From assembly GCA_030446715.1 (NCBI GenBank), contig JAUJMU010000005.1:329709-393708 (forward strand): 64,000 nucleotides of DNA, given 5' to 3'. Made by a program: the position numbers and the translations under genes. Source of the stretch: Cytophagales bacterium. Its GTDB lineage: Bacteria; Bacteroidota; Bacteroidia; Cytophagales; 172606-1. How positions within the stretch are numbered: the stretch's first letter is position 1; each line of letters starts with the position of its first letter. Shown here one piece after another: positions 45,917 to 54,555 of this stretch. The notes under the pieces are model-generated. The model ran no database searches. It saw nothing but the letters and a program-made list of their open reading frames with translations, and had not been told where the DNA came from.

Positions 45917-46369
45917 CTACAGGTGATCAATCGGATAGTGGGTAATGACGTTGCCCTGCCCGTCGAGGGGCACGAAGGGATTATAAGCCACCTCCCAGCT
46001 ATTTTCTTCAATATCCGCAAAGCAGAATATTGTTCCGCCAAAAGGAGGCTTGAATGGCTCTTTGAGGATTTTCACTCCTTTAGTGTGCAAGCTTTGGTAC
46101 AAATCCAGCACCTCTGCGGCAGTGTTCACATTGTAAGCCAACGTAAAACCACGGAAGCCAATAGGACTGCCCGGCAGTGGCAGGTTCATAAAGGCGGCCA
46201 GTTGCTTCCTATCGTAGAGGCTTAGCAATAATCCATTTAATTTAAAGAAAACAATGTCCCCGCCGGCCGCCGCCGGCTGCCAGCCCAGCTTGTCGGTATA
46301 AAATTGCCGCATGGCCGGTAAATCCTCCACCCCCAGGGTAACCACACTCAGTCTCTGTTCCATCTTCAT
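45917..46369 (-). CDS. VOC-superfamily protein (glyoxalase-like)
   Basis: The 150-residue protein matches the VOC fold: VVTLGVEDLPAMRQFYTDKL, DIVFFKLNGLLLSLYDRKQL, FTLAYNVNTAAEVLDLYQSL and FADIEENSWEVAYNP with the usual C-terminal Glu metal ligand. It lies 13 bp upstream of the frameshifted SDR on the same strand, suggesting one operon. Confidence 0.88.
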   Translation of the reverse strand: MKMEQRLSVVTLGVEDLPAMRQFYTDKLGWQPAAAGGDIVFFKLNGLLLSLYDRKQLAAFMNLPLPGSPIGFRGFTLAYNVNTAAEVLDLYQSLHTKGVKILKEPFKPPFGGTIFCFADIEENSWEVAYNPFVPLDGQGNVITHYPIDHL

Positions 46370-46461
46370 CCCAAAAAGCCGGATTGAGCAGCCGGCACGG
46401 GGGCAAAGGTAGCCAGTGCGCTACCGGAATGCTTTGTACAAATCCGACAATCGGCCGGCGA

Positions 46462-47230
46462 TTATTGCACCTGGGAGGGCAAAAGGCCGGCGTACCGTTT
46501 GACGTGTTTGGTCAGGTGGGCGTGGTCGTAGTAGCCGGCCTGGAAAGCAATGTCGAGCAGGCTCCGTTCGCCCCGGTTTTGGATCAGGTGGTAAGCGTGC
46601 TGGAAGCGCGTCAGGTTGCAAATCTCCTGGAGGGTAACGCCTACGATGTCCCTGAATTTGCGTTCCAGTTGCCGCTCGGTGGTGTGTTACTGCCGGGCCA
46701 GCCCGCCCACGCTTACCTTCCCTTGCGCGTCGAGAATGGTGCCGATCAGCCTGTTCATCAGCGTATTGTCCTGGCCGTTGAGCCGGCCCAGCAACCAGGC
46801 GTTCAGCTTCTCCGTGGCTTCCTCATGCCCTTTGCGCTTGCCCAGGGAATGGCAGTAGCCGTACTGGAGAGAGAATGTTTTCCGGTCGAGTTCTTCGATC
46901 TTGTTGGCCGCTCCCTGCATGCGGATGCCCAGCAGCGCACTCATTCCGAAAGGTTTAGAAGCGGATTGCCACCAGGTTTGCGCCGGGTTGCAGCAAGGTG
47001 TCCTGAAAGGTGGTCATCGTACCGGCCAGGCAGGCGCTTTCGGGCTTCAGCCGGTGGTGCTGCCCGTTCCATACCCGTACTTCTTCCCCCAGGTTGAGGA
47101 TGATATCGGCGCAGATGTCGGGAATAACTCTCCTGGCGACCGTTCCTCCATTACCGGCCCTCAGGATCCAGTAGCAATCAATGAAGGGAACCAGCCGGGG
47201 GCCGGCGTGTATTCCTGGTATTCCATGCAA
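46462..47230 (-). pseudogene. AraC-family regulator, frameshift plus nonsense codon
   Basis: The N-terminal part (LVPFIDCYWILRAGNGGTVA, ILNLGEEVRVWNG) stops at VAIRF where an extra T breaks the expected FKPFGMSALLGIR. The second part ends at a TAA inside the AraC domain (VSVGGLARQ, stop, HTTERQLERKFRDIVG). The remainder (LTRFQHAYHLIQNRGERSLL; GYYDHAHLTKHVKRYAGLLP) is intact to 46462. Two independent defects make this a likely true pseudogene. Confidence 0.8.
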
Positions 47231-47677
47231 TGCTCAGGGTGAAGATACAGTTTCAAAGGTAGCCGCTGTGCCGGAACTGCTCTGCGAATAAAGTTAAATT
47301 CCGCAAGGCGCAGGGATTGAAAACGTCCACCAAGGCAAGCCCTGTTGCAATTACCCCCGCAAAATGCCGTTTTCACCCCTTTCCCGGCCCACCTTCAGAT
47401 TTGAAACTTCAGCAAAAGATCAAAGACGCTGGGATGCCTACCCTGGAAAAAATGGTTGTTTGAGCACGAACGAAAAACCTTGAACGTAAACCTTATCCGG
47501 TGAAAGTCATAGCCAGGCGTAGAGTCCTGAGTGATGGCCGCGGTCATAATCGTCCTCCAAAATGGCAAACGTATCCTCGTCAGAGAGGTTGATTAAGTGC
47601 ATTATTGCCATACCTTTCAAGAACTACCCACGCAAAATCCCTGAAAAGTGCAAAGAGACTGCGTTCCTGAGTTTGAC
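47231..47677. other. Intergenic stretch with one doubtful short frame
   Basis: About 450 bp. A 34-residue frame on the minus strand (47507-47611, starting MAIMHLINLSDEDTFAILED) reads like protein sequence but is too short to assign and may be a gene scrap. Nothing else is seen. Confidence 0.4.
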
Positions 47678-48175
47678 TTAAGGAGCAACGGTTTTTTTCA
47701 ACAACTGCGCCAGCCGCGCCGGCTGCCCGGCAGCAAGGTCTACGCGGGGATTATGGATCTTTTCCACCAGTGACATAAACGCGGGAGGATGCACCGCCTT
47801 GCGGCCACTGGCGGTACTCACGCAGTAATACTTGGTCCACAGCAGGGCTTTTACCTGTAGTTTTGCTTCGTCCAGCATGAGCGCCTCTACCTGCACAAAG
47901 TGGTCTGAATGTCCGATCAGGGACGTTCGGATCCAGACGGGCTCGTAGTAGCGGGCCGGTTTGAGGTACACCAACTCGTGTTGCCCGATCACCCAGCCTA
48001 CCCCGTTCCTGATGAACTCCTGGATGTCAAACTGGTAAAAGTCCCGCAAATGATCTTCGCGGGCTGAAACCAGGTAATCCAGGTAACGGGCATTGTTGAG
48101 GTGGCCGAAAGGATCACAGTCCCCGAACCGGATTACGTACCGGGTGCAAGGTTCAATGTCAAGGGGTAGCTGCAT
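47678..48175 (-). CDS. Acyl-CoA thioesterase (4HBT hot-dog fold)
   Basis: The 165-residue protein has the hot-dog thioesterase signature RFGDCDPFGHLNNARYLDYL, with Asp in the DCDPFGH motif as the likely catalytic residue, and further strands at LVYLKPARYYEPVWIRTSLI and LMLDEAKLQVKALLWTKYY. It sits 39 bp downstream of a TetR gene; a TetR-type palindrome lies in that gap. Confidence 0.88.
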   Translation of the reverse strand: MQLPLDIEPCTRYVIRFGDCDPFGHLNNARYLDYLVSAREDHLRDFYQFDIQEFIRNGVGWVIGQHELVYLKPARYYEPVWIRTSLIGHSDHFVQVEALMLDEAKLQVKALLWTKYYCVSTASGRKAVHPPAFMSLVEKIHNPRVDLAAGQPARLAQLLKKTVAP

Positions 48176-48182
48176 AGAGAAT

Positions 48183-48196
48183 AGACCGATCGGTCT
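48183..48196. promoter_or_regulatory. TetR-type operator before the thioesterase gene
   Basis: AGACCGATCGGTCT is a perfect 14-bp palindrome of the class bound by TetR/AcrR-family repressors. It lies 8-21 bp upstream of the thioesterase start codon and a near copy precedes the TetR gene. Confidence 0.8.
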
Positions 48197-48214
48197 TTTT
48201 ATAGGTAAAAAAAT

Positions 48215-48811
48215 TTATGCTTCCAGCTCTTTTTCCACGTATTGCCGGAGGTGATCCAGGATCCGGTTCAGCTTTCCGGGGTTGCCCGTTATTTTGGCCA
48301 ACATAATGCCCCCTTCAATCTGGCTAAACATCAGTTCGGCGGCTTCTTCTGCATTCACCTGCGGCTTTATTTCTCCTTTCGCCTTACCTTTTTCCAGAAT
48401 ATGCACCAGCCCGTCGAGCATTTGCTGCACGGCTTGGGCTACCTGTTCACGCATCTGGGGCAAGGTATCGTCCACGTCGCAGCTCGCATTAAGCAGGGGA
48501 CAGCCTCCCGGAATGGTCGGATTGACCGAGTAATTTTTGTAATAGTCAAAAATGGCCTTCAACTTATCGGGAGCAGTATTTTTAGTGCGAACTTTCAGGC
48601 GAACTTCCCCCATCACCTGCTCAACGGCGTAATTAAAGGCGTGCAGGGCTATTTCTTCTTTGCCGCTGAAATTACCGTACACGCCGCCCTTGGCCAGGCC
48701 CGTCGCTTCCAGTATATTGCCCATGGAAGTTACGTAGAAGCCCTTGGTATTGAATAACTGTGCTGCCTTCTCAATGATGAACTGCGTGGTTCGGTCCGCT
48801 TTCGATAACAT
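48215..48811 (-). CDS. TetR-family transcription repressor
   Basis: The 198-residue protein starts MLSKADRTTQFIIEKAAQLF and has the TetR helix-turn-helix (FNTKGFYVTSMGNILEATGL, AKGGVYGNFSGKEEIALHAF). The C-terminal domain (GGCPLLNASCDVDDTLPQMR) matches the TetR_C_33 type found near acyl-CoA and fatty-acid genes. The two operators suggest it represses itself and the thioesterase. Confidence 0.92.
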   Translation of the reverse strand: MLSKADRTTQFIIEKAAQLFNTKGFYVTSMGNILEATGLAKGGVYGNFSGKEEIALHAFNYAVEQVMGEVRLKVRTKNTAPDKLKAIFDYYKNYSVNPTIPGGCPLLNASCDVDDTLPQMREQVAQAVQQMLDGLVHILEKGKAKGEIKPQVNAEEAAELMFSQIEGGIMLAKITGNPGKLNRILDHLRQYVEKELEA

Positions 48812-48898
48812 ATCGTTCCGTTGAATAATTGCTTTATTACGCCTCTTGTTGACACTAACCTTGTTGCAGTACGGAATAATGAAGCTTGCAGCAAATAT

Positions 48899-48912
48899 AG
48901 ACCGATCGGTTT
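48899..48912. promoter_or_regulatory. TetR-type operator before the TetR gene
   Basis: AGACCGATCGGTTT differs from the 48183 palindrome at one base and lies about 90 bp upstream of the TetR start, the right place for autorepression. Confidence 0.75.
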
Positions 48913-49065
48913 GTATTTGCAAGCCCGTACTGCTTTTTTAGCTGCCTGAGGCCCGCGCAAACCCATCCTTCGAAAGGGTCGGTCCTGCTTGTGTTAAGCA
49001 GCTCAGGTTTATCTCCGGGTATTGATCGCCTGTCCAATGCGCATGGCAGCCTCTGCCAACTTGCT

Positions 49066-50046
49066 CTATACCGCCGCTTGCCGGTTGTACTTCTGGCGGT
49101 ATTCGATAGGCGACAGGCCGGTAATCTTTTTAAAGGTCGTACGGAAGGCTTTCGTATCCGTGTAGCCCACGTTGAACATTACTTCCATCACGTTTTCCCG
49201 GCCCGATTCCAGGCTCAGCTTGGCCGCTTCCATGCGTACCCGTTGCAGGTATTCTACTACCGAATTGGCAGTAGCTTTCCTGAACCGCCGTTCCAGATTG
49301 CGCCGGCCCAGGGCCAGCTGGTCGGCCAGTTCGTCCACCGTGATTTTACCGGAGTAATTCTGCTCAATGAACTCCTGGGCCTTCAGGACGGCATCATCCT
49401 CGTGTTCCCTTTGCCCCTGGAAGATGATGAAGGGGGACTGGCTTTCCCGGTCAATGTCGATCATAAAGGTTTTCGCGGTAAGTATTGCCATGTCCCGGCC
49501 GGCGTATTTTTCAATCAGGTACACCACAAGGTTCTGGAAGGAAAGTGCCCCGCCGCTCGAATAAATGCCCCGGTCGTCGGTAATGATCTTGTCGGGCACT
49601 AGTTCTACCTCCGGGAACATCGTCCGGAAAGCGTTGGCAGCGCTCCAGTGGGTAGTGCATTTTCTACCGTCCAGCAGGCCGGTGGCGGCCAGTAAAAAAG
49701 AACCAAGGCACAGACTCGCCAGGGACGCCCCCTGTTTATACTGTTTGACCAGCCAGGGGATAAATTCCCCATTAGCCTCAAGTGCTTTGCCGATGTCTCC
49801 CTGAATGGCCGGTATGATGACAAGGTCCGTCCGGGTGATTTCTTCCGTGACTGCATCCGGATAGACGCTGAATAACCCCTTTTTAATGCCAGTCTCTTTC
49901 CGCAGGCCCACCAGCTGCACCGTCCACAGGGGCGGCTTGCCCCTGCCGGCCAGAAAAACATTGATCTCCGAAAGAATCTGGTGGGTGGCATCGATGTGGG
50001 TCAGGCTGCAATCGCCCTCCGGAATGAGAATACTGATGTGAATCAT
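49066..50046 (-). CDS. GlxA-type transcription regulator (DJ-1/PfpI plus AraC domain)
   Basis: The 326-residue protein joins an N-terminal DJ-1/PfpI-like domain (MIHISILIPEGDCSLTHIDA; GASLASLCLGSFLLAATGLL with the elbow Cys) to a C-terminal AraC domain (ITVDELADQLALGRRNLERR; NVMEVMFNVGYTDTKAFRTTFKKITGLSPIEYRQ). Start MIHISILI is chosen at the domain start. It is divergent from a VOC gene across 180 bp. Confidence 0.92.
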   Translation of the reverse strand: MIHISILIPEGDCSLTHIDATHQILSEINVFLAGRGKPPLWTVQLVGLRKETGIKKGLFSVYPDAVTEEITRTDLVIIPAIQGDIGKALEANGEFIPWLVKQYKQGASLASLCLGSFLLAATGLLDGRKCTTHWSAANAFRTMFPEVELVPDKIITDDRGIYSSGGALSFQNLVVYLIEKYAGRDMAILTAKTFMIDIDRESQSPFIIFQGQREHEDDAVLKAQEFIEQNYSGKITVDELADQLALGRRNLERRFRKATANSVVEYLQRVRMEAAKLSLESGRENVMEVMFNVGYTDTKAFRTTFKKITGLSPIEYRQKYNRQAAV

Positions 50047-50225
50047 CGGGTAGATTACTGTTTTTAGGGGTGAATGTACGCCTAAACGCTGTCGCAATCA
50101 ACCCCTTTAATTGACGTTTTAACACCCGCTTTGGCCGAATCGGGGGTACTAATTTTGGGGCAGCCTATTCTCTGCGGTGGGAAAATCATGAGCAGTCCAG
50201 GAGTAACAATCCCTTAAACCCGAAA

Positions 50226-50651
50226 ATGATGGTCCCCAAGATGCACAATATAAGCATTTACGTGCTCTCGCTGCAGAGCGCCGTATCCTTCTACGTGGAT
50301 AAGCTCGGTTGCAAGGTGCATACGGATGTTTTCATCGAACCGGATACGCACTGGGTACTGGTTTATCCCCCCAATCAACCCGATCTGCAACTGCTACTGA
50401 TTCCGGTGGAAGAAGGCCTGCTCTTTAGGGGTAGCCAGGTGCAGCAAATGCGCAAACTCATTCAGCAGCAAGTCTTTAGCCACGGGGTTTTCAAGTGCGG
50501 ACACCTGCATGCTACCTATGAGCAGCTAAAAGCCAAAGGGGTGAAGTTTCTGGCTGGGCCGGGGGAGGGGTTCCTGGGACAATACGAAGCGGCGTTCCTG
50601 GACGACTCGGGCAACTGGTTCCGGCTCACCGAGGACGAAACTGCAGTTTAG
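50226..50651 (+). CDS. VOC-superfamily protein
   Basis: The 141-residue protein shows the VOC pattern: HNISIYVLSLQSAVSFYVDK, HWVLVYPPNQPDLQLLLIPV, HLHATYEQLKAKGVKF and EAAFLDDSGNWFRLTEDE. Probably controlled by the divergent GlxA-type regulator. Confidence 0.88.
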   Translation: MMVPKMHNISIYVLSLQSAVSFYVDKLGCKVHTDVFIEPDTHWVLVYPPNQPDLQLLLIPVEEGLLFRGSQVQQMRKLIQQQVFSHGVFKCGHLHATYEQLKAKGVKFLAGPGEGFLGQYEAAFLDDSGNWFRLTEDETAV

Positions 50652-50784
50652 GTGAGAAAACCCATTCAAAAAGAACATGACCGCATCTTCCGCTGCGCAA
50701 GTCTTTTTGGAAAAAGCAACAAGTACAATGCTAATGTTTCTGCCGAGTGCCCGGCATGGCACGATATTCCGGAAGGAATTTATG

Positions 50785-50940
50785 AGAATTATCCAGAGGG
50801 TGCAAGTCCCCTACATCCGAGTTGGAGAAGCCTGTCAGCAAGCGGCAAGGGCGTCACTGGTAATAGTGGGGCTGAAGGTAGCGAGCACGGGGGTGCGAAG
50901 GTATCACCCGAAGGCCGAGGCATGCTCCTGCGAGTGAGCA
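50785..50940 (+). ncRNA. Possible group II intron domain I fragment
   Basis: The segment contains GGGTGCAAGTCCCCTACATC, then AGCCTGTCAGCAAGCGGCAA, then a GGGGCTGAAGGTAGCGAGCA block and GGTGCGAAGG. The order and spacing resemble the 5' part of bacterial group II introns (GUGCAAGUC, CCUGU..AGC.AACGGCAAGG, CUGAAGGnAGC). No intron-encoded reverse transcriptase is nearby and neither end can be completed. The adjoining alpha/beta-hydrolase frame stops making sense exactly at its edge. Confidence 0.4.
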
Positions 50941-51406
50941 CTTGGTTCTGCCAGAAAATAGCCTGGCCGTCGCGGAAACTGATAATGCCGCTGCGGTAGT
51001 TTCCCCGGGCGTTTTGGTTCATTGGTTCCGGTTCGATCAGGACCAGTTGGGTTACCGCGCCGGGATGAGTTGCCGCGTACTGGGTGGCCAGTTGCCCGAC
51101 GTACGAATGGCCGCTGAGGGTAAGAGACTTGCCGGGAGCCACCGCATGCCGAACCTCGTCAGTCCCTTCGTTGAAGCTTTCCAGATCCAGTTTCTCCTCA
51201 GGCACCCGTTCTGATAATCCGGCTCCCCGCTGGTCGCATATGACCACGAAGTAGCAGTCCGACAAGTCTTTGAGGGGCAACAGCCGGCGAAAATCTTCGC
51301 CCTGACGGCCCGGTAGCACGGAAGCCGGTGGATTGGCCGGGTTACCGAACGTCTGCAGGTGAATGGTACGTTGTCGTCGGGCTACTACCTCCTTGCTTGG
51401 ATACAC
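50937..51406 (-). pseudogene. Alpha/beta hydrolase, truncated
   Basis: The frame has LPLKDLSDCYFVVICDQRGA, GLSERVPEEKLDLESFN and the nucleophile elbow TLSGHSYVGQLATQYAATHP, typical of an S33-like hydrolase of about 300 residues. After IISFRDGQAIFWQNQVLT it runs into unrelated sequence at about 50937, so the cap and the Asp and His of the triad are missing. The start is also unclear (a GTG directly after the stop of the upstream gene). Confidence 0.8.
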
Positions 51407-51901
51407 TTAAATGTGAGCTTGGACATTGCAGCCCGTACTGTTTCTTATCAGAGTACCGCCATCTGCTGAACTTTTATCGCTTTGAAGTTTCCAAAAACTC
51501 ATTGAATAAGCCATCAAAGCGATCAGGGATAATGCCTGGGGCATGATAATGAAGTACTTCAGGGAGAGAATAAAGGTGATTCCGGCAAGTAAAGCGGGCA
51601 GGAGCACGCTACCTTTATGCTTATCAAAGGCATAGTTGAGGCTGCCGGAGAGGAAAAAATTCTGCAAGCCTGTAAAGAACAGCAGTACTCCCATGGCAAT
51701 GCTAAAGCCTTGGTGAAAGTCCAGCAGGCTAGGGCTTCCCAATCCAAATACGCTAAGTTTAAAAGCTTCCATTTGTGAAATGACAGGAGCACCGGCCGGG
51801 TCATTACCAGCAAGGGCAAAATGGAGAGCGGTGTGCCCGGCACCCATAATCATCATTGATACAGAGCCGGTTTTATACAGGGTTTTCGCCGTGATATTCA
51901 T
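51407..51901 (-). CDS. Four-helix membrane protein, unknown function
   Basis: The 164-residue protein has hydrophobic segments at KTGSVSMMIMGAGHTALHFA, FSIAMGVLLFFTGLQNFFL, VLLPALLAGITFILSLKYFI and ALSLIALMAYSMSFW. The GAGHTALHF segment is typical of small Bacteroidota membrane proteins of the LIC_13387 kind. The hydrophilic last 20 residues look added by a frame extension. Confidence 0.65.
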   Translation of the reverse strand: MNITAKTLYKTGSVSMMIMGAGHTALHFALAGNDPAGAPVISQMEAFKLSVFGLGSPSLLDFHQGFSIAMGVLLFFTGLQNFFLSGSLNYAFDKHKGSVLLPALLAGITFILSLKYFIIMPQALSLIALMAYSMSFWKLQSDKSSADGGTLIRNSTGCNVQAHI

Positions 51902-51993
51902 CGCGTTTTTTTCTGTAAATATATCCGCACCGATTGCGATAGTGCTTAACCTGGGTTAAATAAGCAGGCGTTTGAAGATGGATATTCCTTTCC

Positions 51994-52581
51994 TTACTGG
52001 TGAGTACTGATCCTCTTGCGTATTCTGCTCAAGGACTGAGGCCTCATATTTAAATATTCAGCAATATATCGCAGCGGAATCTTTTGGAAGATCTCCGGAT
52101 GCTGGCTAACCAGCTTCAGATACCTTTCCTCAGCACTGAGCAGCATAAAATCCTCTACTCGTTTTTTGGCCAGAACATATAACTCTTCGGCTACCAGTCG
52201 GCCTATCTTCTGAAAGGGCGGTATCTTTTCATAGATCGTCATGGCTGAGGTATAATCTAAACTTACCAGGGTAGCCTCGCGAAGACATTCTATATAGTAT
52301 TTGGAGGGGCGCTGGCAAAGGAAGCTTTCATAATCTGTCACAAAGGAGCCCTCAAGCTGGAATAAGAAGTTTTTCTCGTTGCCCTTCTCATCGATGGCAT
52401 AGACGCGGAAAATACCATTGGGGTTAAAGCCTACCATGGTACAAACTTTATTAGGCGTAAGCAGAAATTCGCCCTGCCTGCAGTGAACGACCTTGAAACT
52501 GCTATAAATAAAATTCCACTCCTCTTCAGAGAGGGCAGAACGGTCGTTGAAGTACTGTTTTAAGAAGTCTGTAGGGGTCAT
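51994..52581 (-). CDS. Crp/Fnr-family transcription regulator
   Basis: The 195-residue protein starts MTPTDFLKQYFNDRSALSEE. It has the cyclic-nucleotide-binding-like beta barrel (HCRQGEFLLTPNKVCTMVGF; EKNFLFQLEGSFVTDYESFL) and a short C-terminal helix-turn-helix (IPLRYIAEYLNMRPQSLSRI). This is the small-ligand Bacteroidota type that often controls a neighbouring membrane or SDR gene; the membrane protein gene follows on the same strand. Confidence 0.88.
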   Translation of the reverse strand: MTPTDFLKQYFNDRSALSEEEWNFIYSSFKVVHCRQGEFLLTPNKVCTMVGFNPNGIFRVYAIDEKGNEKNFLFQLEGSFVTDYESFLCQRPSKYYIECLREATLVSLDYTSAMTIYEKIPPFQKIGRLVAEELYVLAKKRVEDFMLLSAEERYLKLVSQHPEIFQKIPLRYIAEYLNMRPQSLSRIRKRISTHQ

Positions 52582-52740
52582 GGCTGTGTCCTCAATAAAG
52601 TATAGGTTCCGGTTCGGCAAATTGCGGGTAGTTTCTCGGAGGGTTACATCTCCATGCTGCCCCAATTATACTTCATTCCCGGTTTTGTCTACCTATTGCT
52701 CCATTGCAGCAGGCTTGCTGCACGGGTAAGACCCGGCAAT

Positions 52741-52765
52741 AAAACTGACTAGCGAAGTCAGTTTT
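52741..52765. promoter_or_regulatory. 10-bp perfect hairpin upstream of the Crp/Fnr gene
   Basis: AAAACTGACT and AGTCAGTTTT are exact inverse repeats around AGCGA. It lies about 160 bp upstream of the regulator and could be an operator or a terminator of a lost gene. Confidence 0.5.
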
Positions 52766-52772
52766 AGTTACA

Positions 52773-52916
52773 CATGACCAACCTGGCGTCTACCCCGGCA
52801 GCATTTACGCGCACCTGCTCTGCTTCTTTGACAACGAGGTGCCCCACTGCGGGCAGGACAACGTCTACCTCCGCGCCCTGGGCATTGAGCCGCCCCACTT
52901 CTGGGAACGCGACTGA
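52773..52916 (+). pseudogene. Unidentified C-terminal gene scrap
   Basis: The plus strand reads QPGVYPGSIYAHLLCFFDNE, VPHCGQDNVYLRALGIEPPH, FWERD then a stop, clearly protein-like and followed by a terminator hairpin. There is no start codon or upstream homologous sequence, so the 5' part has been lost. I do not recognise the family. Confidence 0.5.
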
Positions 52917-52938
52917 TCCGGCATCACCCGGCTTACAG

Positions 52939-52976
52939 GACAAACCTTTCGGGATCGAAACAACGAAAGGTTTGTC
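52939..52976. terminator. Terminator hairpin after the 52.9-kb gene scrap
   Basis: GACAAACCTTTCG (52939-52951) pairs exactly with CGAAAGGTTTGTC (52964-52976) around a 12-nt loop and is followed by TTGTTAAT. It lies between convergent reading directions and may serve both sides. Confidence 0.75.
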
Positions 52977-52997
52977 TTGTTAATCCTTTTTAGCCTC

Positions 52998-53624
52998 TCA
53001 GTAAGAGAGCCCTGGCGTACGCTTCAGGTACGCCTCATCGGTCAATTGCCTGAGCATGAAATCGGCCACGTCGGCCCGGGAGATTTTGAGTCGGGTCGTC
53101 TTGTCACCCGCCGGAAAGCCGTGCCGGTAGGTGCCCGTGAGGGGGCCGTCGGTAAAGGCCCCTGGCCGGACGATGGTCCAGTCGAGCCGGCTTTTTTTCA
53201 CGTATTCCTCCTGCACTTGATGATCCGCGTACGCCTCCTTGAGCAGCAGCCCGAACATGACGTACTTCCAGAAGAAGTCTAAGTTGCCCCGGCTCTCGCC
53301 GGCACCTAGCGTGGTCTGGCACACCAGCCGTTTCACCCCAGCGCTTTCCATGGCCCGGATGATGTGGCGGGTTCCTTCCGCGCGGACCCTGCCCTGCCGG
53401 CCCGCTCCGAGGGCGCAAAGAACCGCCTCCTGGTTTTGTACGGCTTTGGCAACTAAATCGTAATCGAGCACGTCGCCCTGCACCAGCTCCAGGTGGGCGT
53501 GCCGGATGCCCAGCTTTGCCGGCGTGCGGGCAAAAGCAGTGACTGAGTATCCTTTTTGCAATGCTTGCTGGACCAACTGCCGGCCTACGCTGCCGGTTGA
53601 TCCGAAAATAAGTAGTTTTCTCAT
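52998..53624 (-). CDS. NAD(P)-binding atypical SDR (NmrA/SDR_a5-like)
   Basis: The 208-residue protein begins MRKLLIFGSTGSVGRQLVQQ, the glycine-rich nucleotide motif, followed by VTAFARTPAKLG, LELVQGDVLDYDLVAKAVQN and LCALGAGRQG. The family includes NAD(P)H-flavin reductases and redox sensors. It follows an AraC gene by 83 bp on the same strand. Confidence 0.88.
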   Translation of the reverse strand: MRKLLIFGSTGSVGRQLVQQALQKGYSVTAFARTPAKLGIRHAHLELVQGDVLDYDLVAKAVQNQEAVLCALGAGRQGRVRAEGTRHIIRAMESAGVKRLVCQTTLGAGESRGNLDFFWKYVMFGLLLKEAYADHQVQEEYVKKSRLDWTIVRPGAFTDGPLTGTYRHGFPAGDKTTRLKISRADVADFMLRQLTDEAYLKRTPGLSY

Positions 53625-53707
53625 CGTTTGTTTTAGGGCAAAACTAAGATGGCTACCACCCGCCAAAATAGAACAAAACCGACAGTCGGTCACCGGATCA
53701 GTGCCGG

Positions 53708-54514
53708 TTATCGCATTAGTGCCGGAAAGTTGTCGATCAGCCCGCAGGTTTGTTGTTGCCACTGGGAAGGGGCTACCCCGGCAAATGCCCGGAAGGTGCG
53801 GATGAAGTGGGATTGGTCGGCGTAGCCGTTGTCGTAGGCCACGTCCGAAAGCAGGGCATAGCGGCTGTGTTTCAACTGGGTCAGGGCAGCCTGAAACTGA
53901 CATACCCGGGCAAACAGCCTGGGCGGGATGCCCACGTGCTGATTGAACCGCCGCTCCAGGCTTCTTTCCGTAAGCCCTAGTCCGTGCCGCAGTTGCGGCA
54001 GGGAGAGTTGACCGTGAGCCCCCATGATCCGGGTAAGGGCAAACCCGGTGAGGGCATCCACCGGCAGGTCCGTTTTACGGAGCAGCCCCGAGAGCCAGCC
54101 GGCCAGTACCCCGATCTGTTCGCTCACCGATGCAGCATTGCGCAAACGTTCGGGCAGGTGGGCCGACAGCAAGCCTACATCCAGGCAGGCGTCGGTGAGC
54201 TCAATGGCATCGAACCCGAACAGGGGCTTTATGGTGTTGGGAAAGAAACAGACGCCCACGGTCCGGAACCGCCCGAGTAAACTGATGCGGGTACGCGTCA
54301 GGGTTTGTCCGTACAAAAAAAGCTCCGGCAGTTGCTCTTGCGTGTCCTCGTAATAGGCGCCCTCCGCGGCGGGCTGGAACAGCAGCCCCGGGCAACCGTC
54401 GGCCAGCGGACCCAGGGCTACCGGGCTCCCGTAGGCGCAATGGCTTTCCAGCGTCCAGAAATACTGAATGTAGTCCTTCAGCGAAGCGGGCGGCAGTATG
54501 CTTTTGAATTCCAT
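53708..54514 (-). CDS. AraC-family transcription regulator
   Basis: The 268-residue protein has a DUF6597-type N-terminal domain (LKDYIQYFWTLESHCAYGSP; GPLADGCPGLLFQP) and a C-terminal AraC domain (LSLPQLRHGLGLTERSLERR; RYALLSDVAYDNGYADQSHF, FAGVAPSQWQQQ). It likely controls the downstream NAD(P)-binding gene. Confidence 0.9.
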   Translation of the reverse strand: MEFKSILPPASLKDYIQYFWTLESHCAYGSPVALGPLADGCPGLLFQPAAEGAYYEDTQEQLPELFLYGQTLTRTRISLLGRFRTVGVCFFPNTIKPLFGFDAIELTDACLDVGLLSAHLPERLRNAASVSEQIGVLAGWLSGLLRKTDLPVDALTGFALTRIMGAHGQLSLPQLRHGLGLTERSLERRFNQHVGIPPRLFARVCQFQAALTQLKHSRYALLSDVAYDNGYADQSHFIRTFRAFAGVAPSQWQQQTCGLIDNFPALMR

Positions 54515-54555
54515 TGGCAGCGGTTTTCACTCCGGGCTGCTATCCGGCAAAGTAA

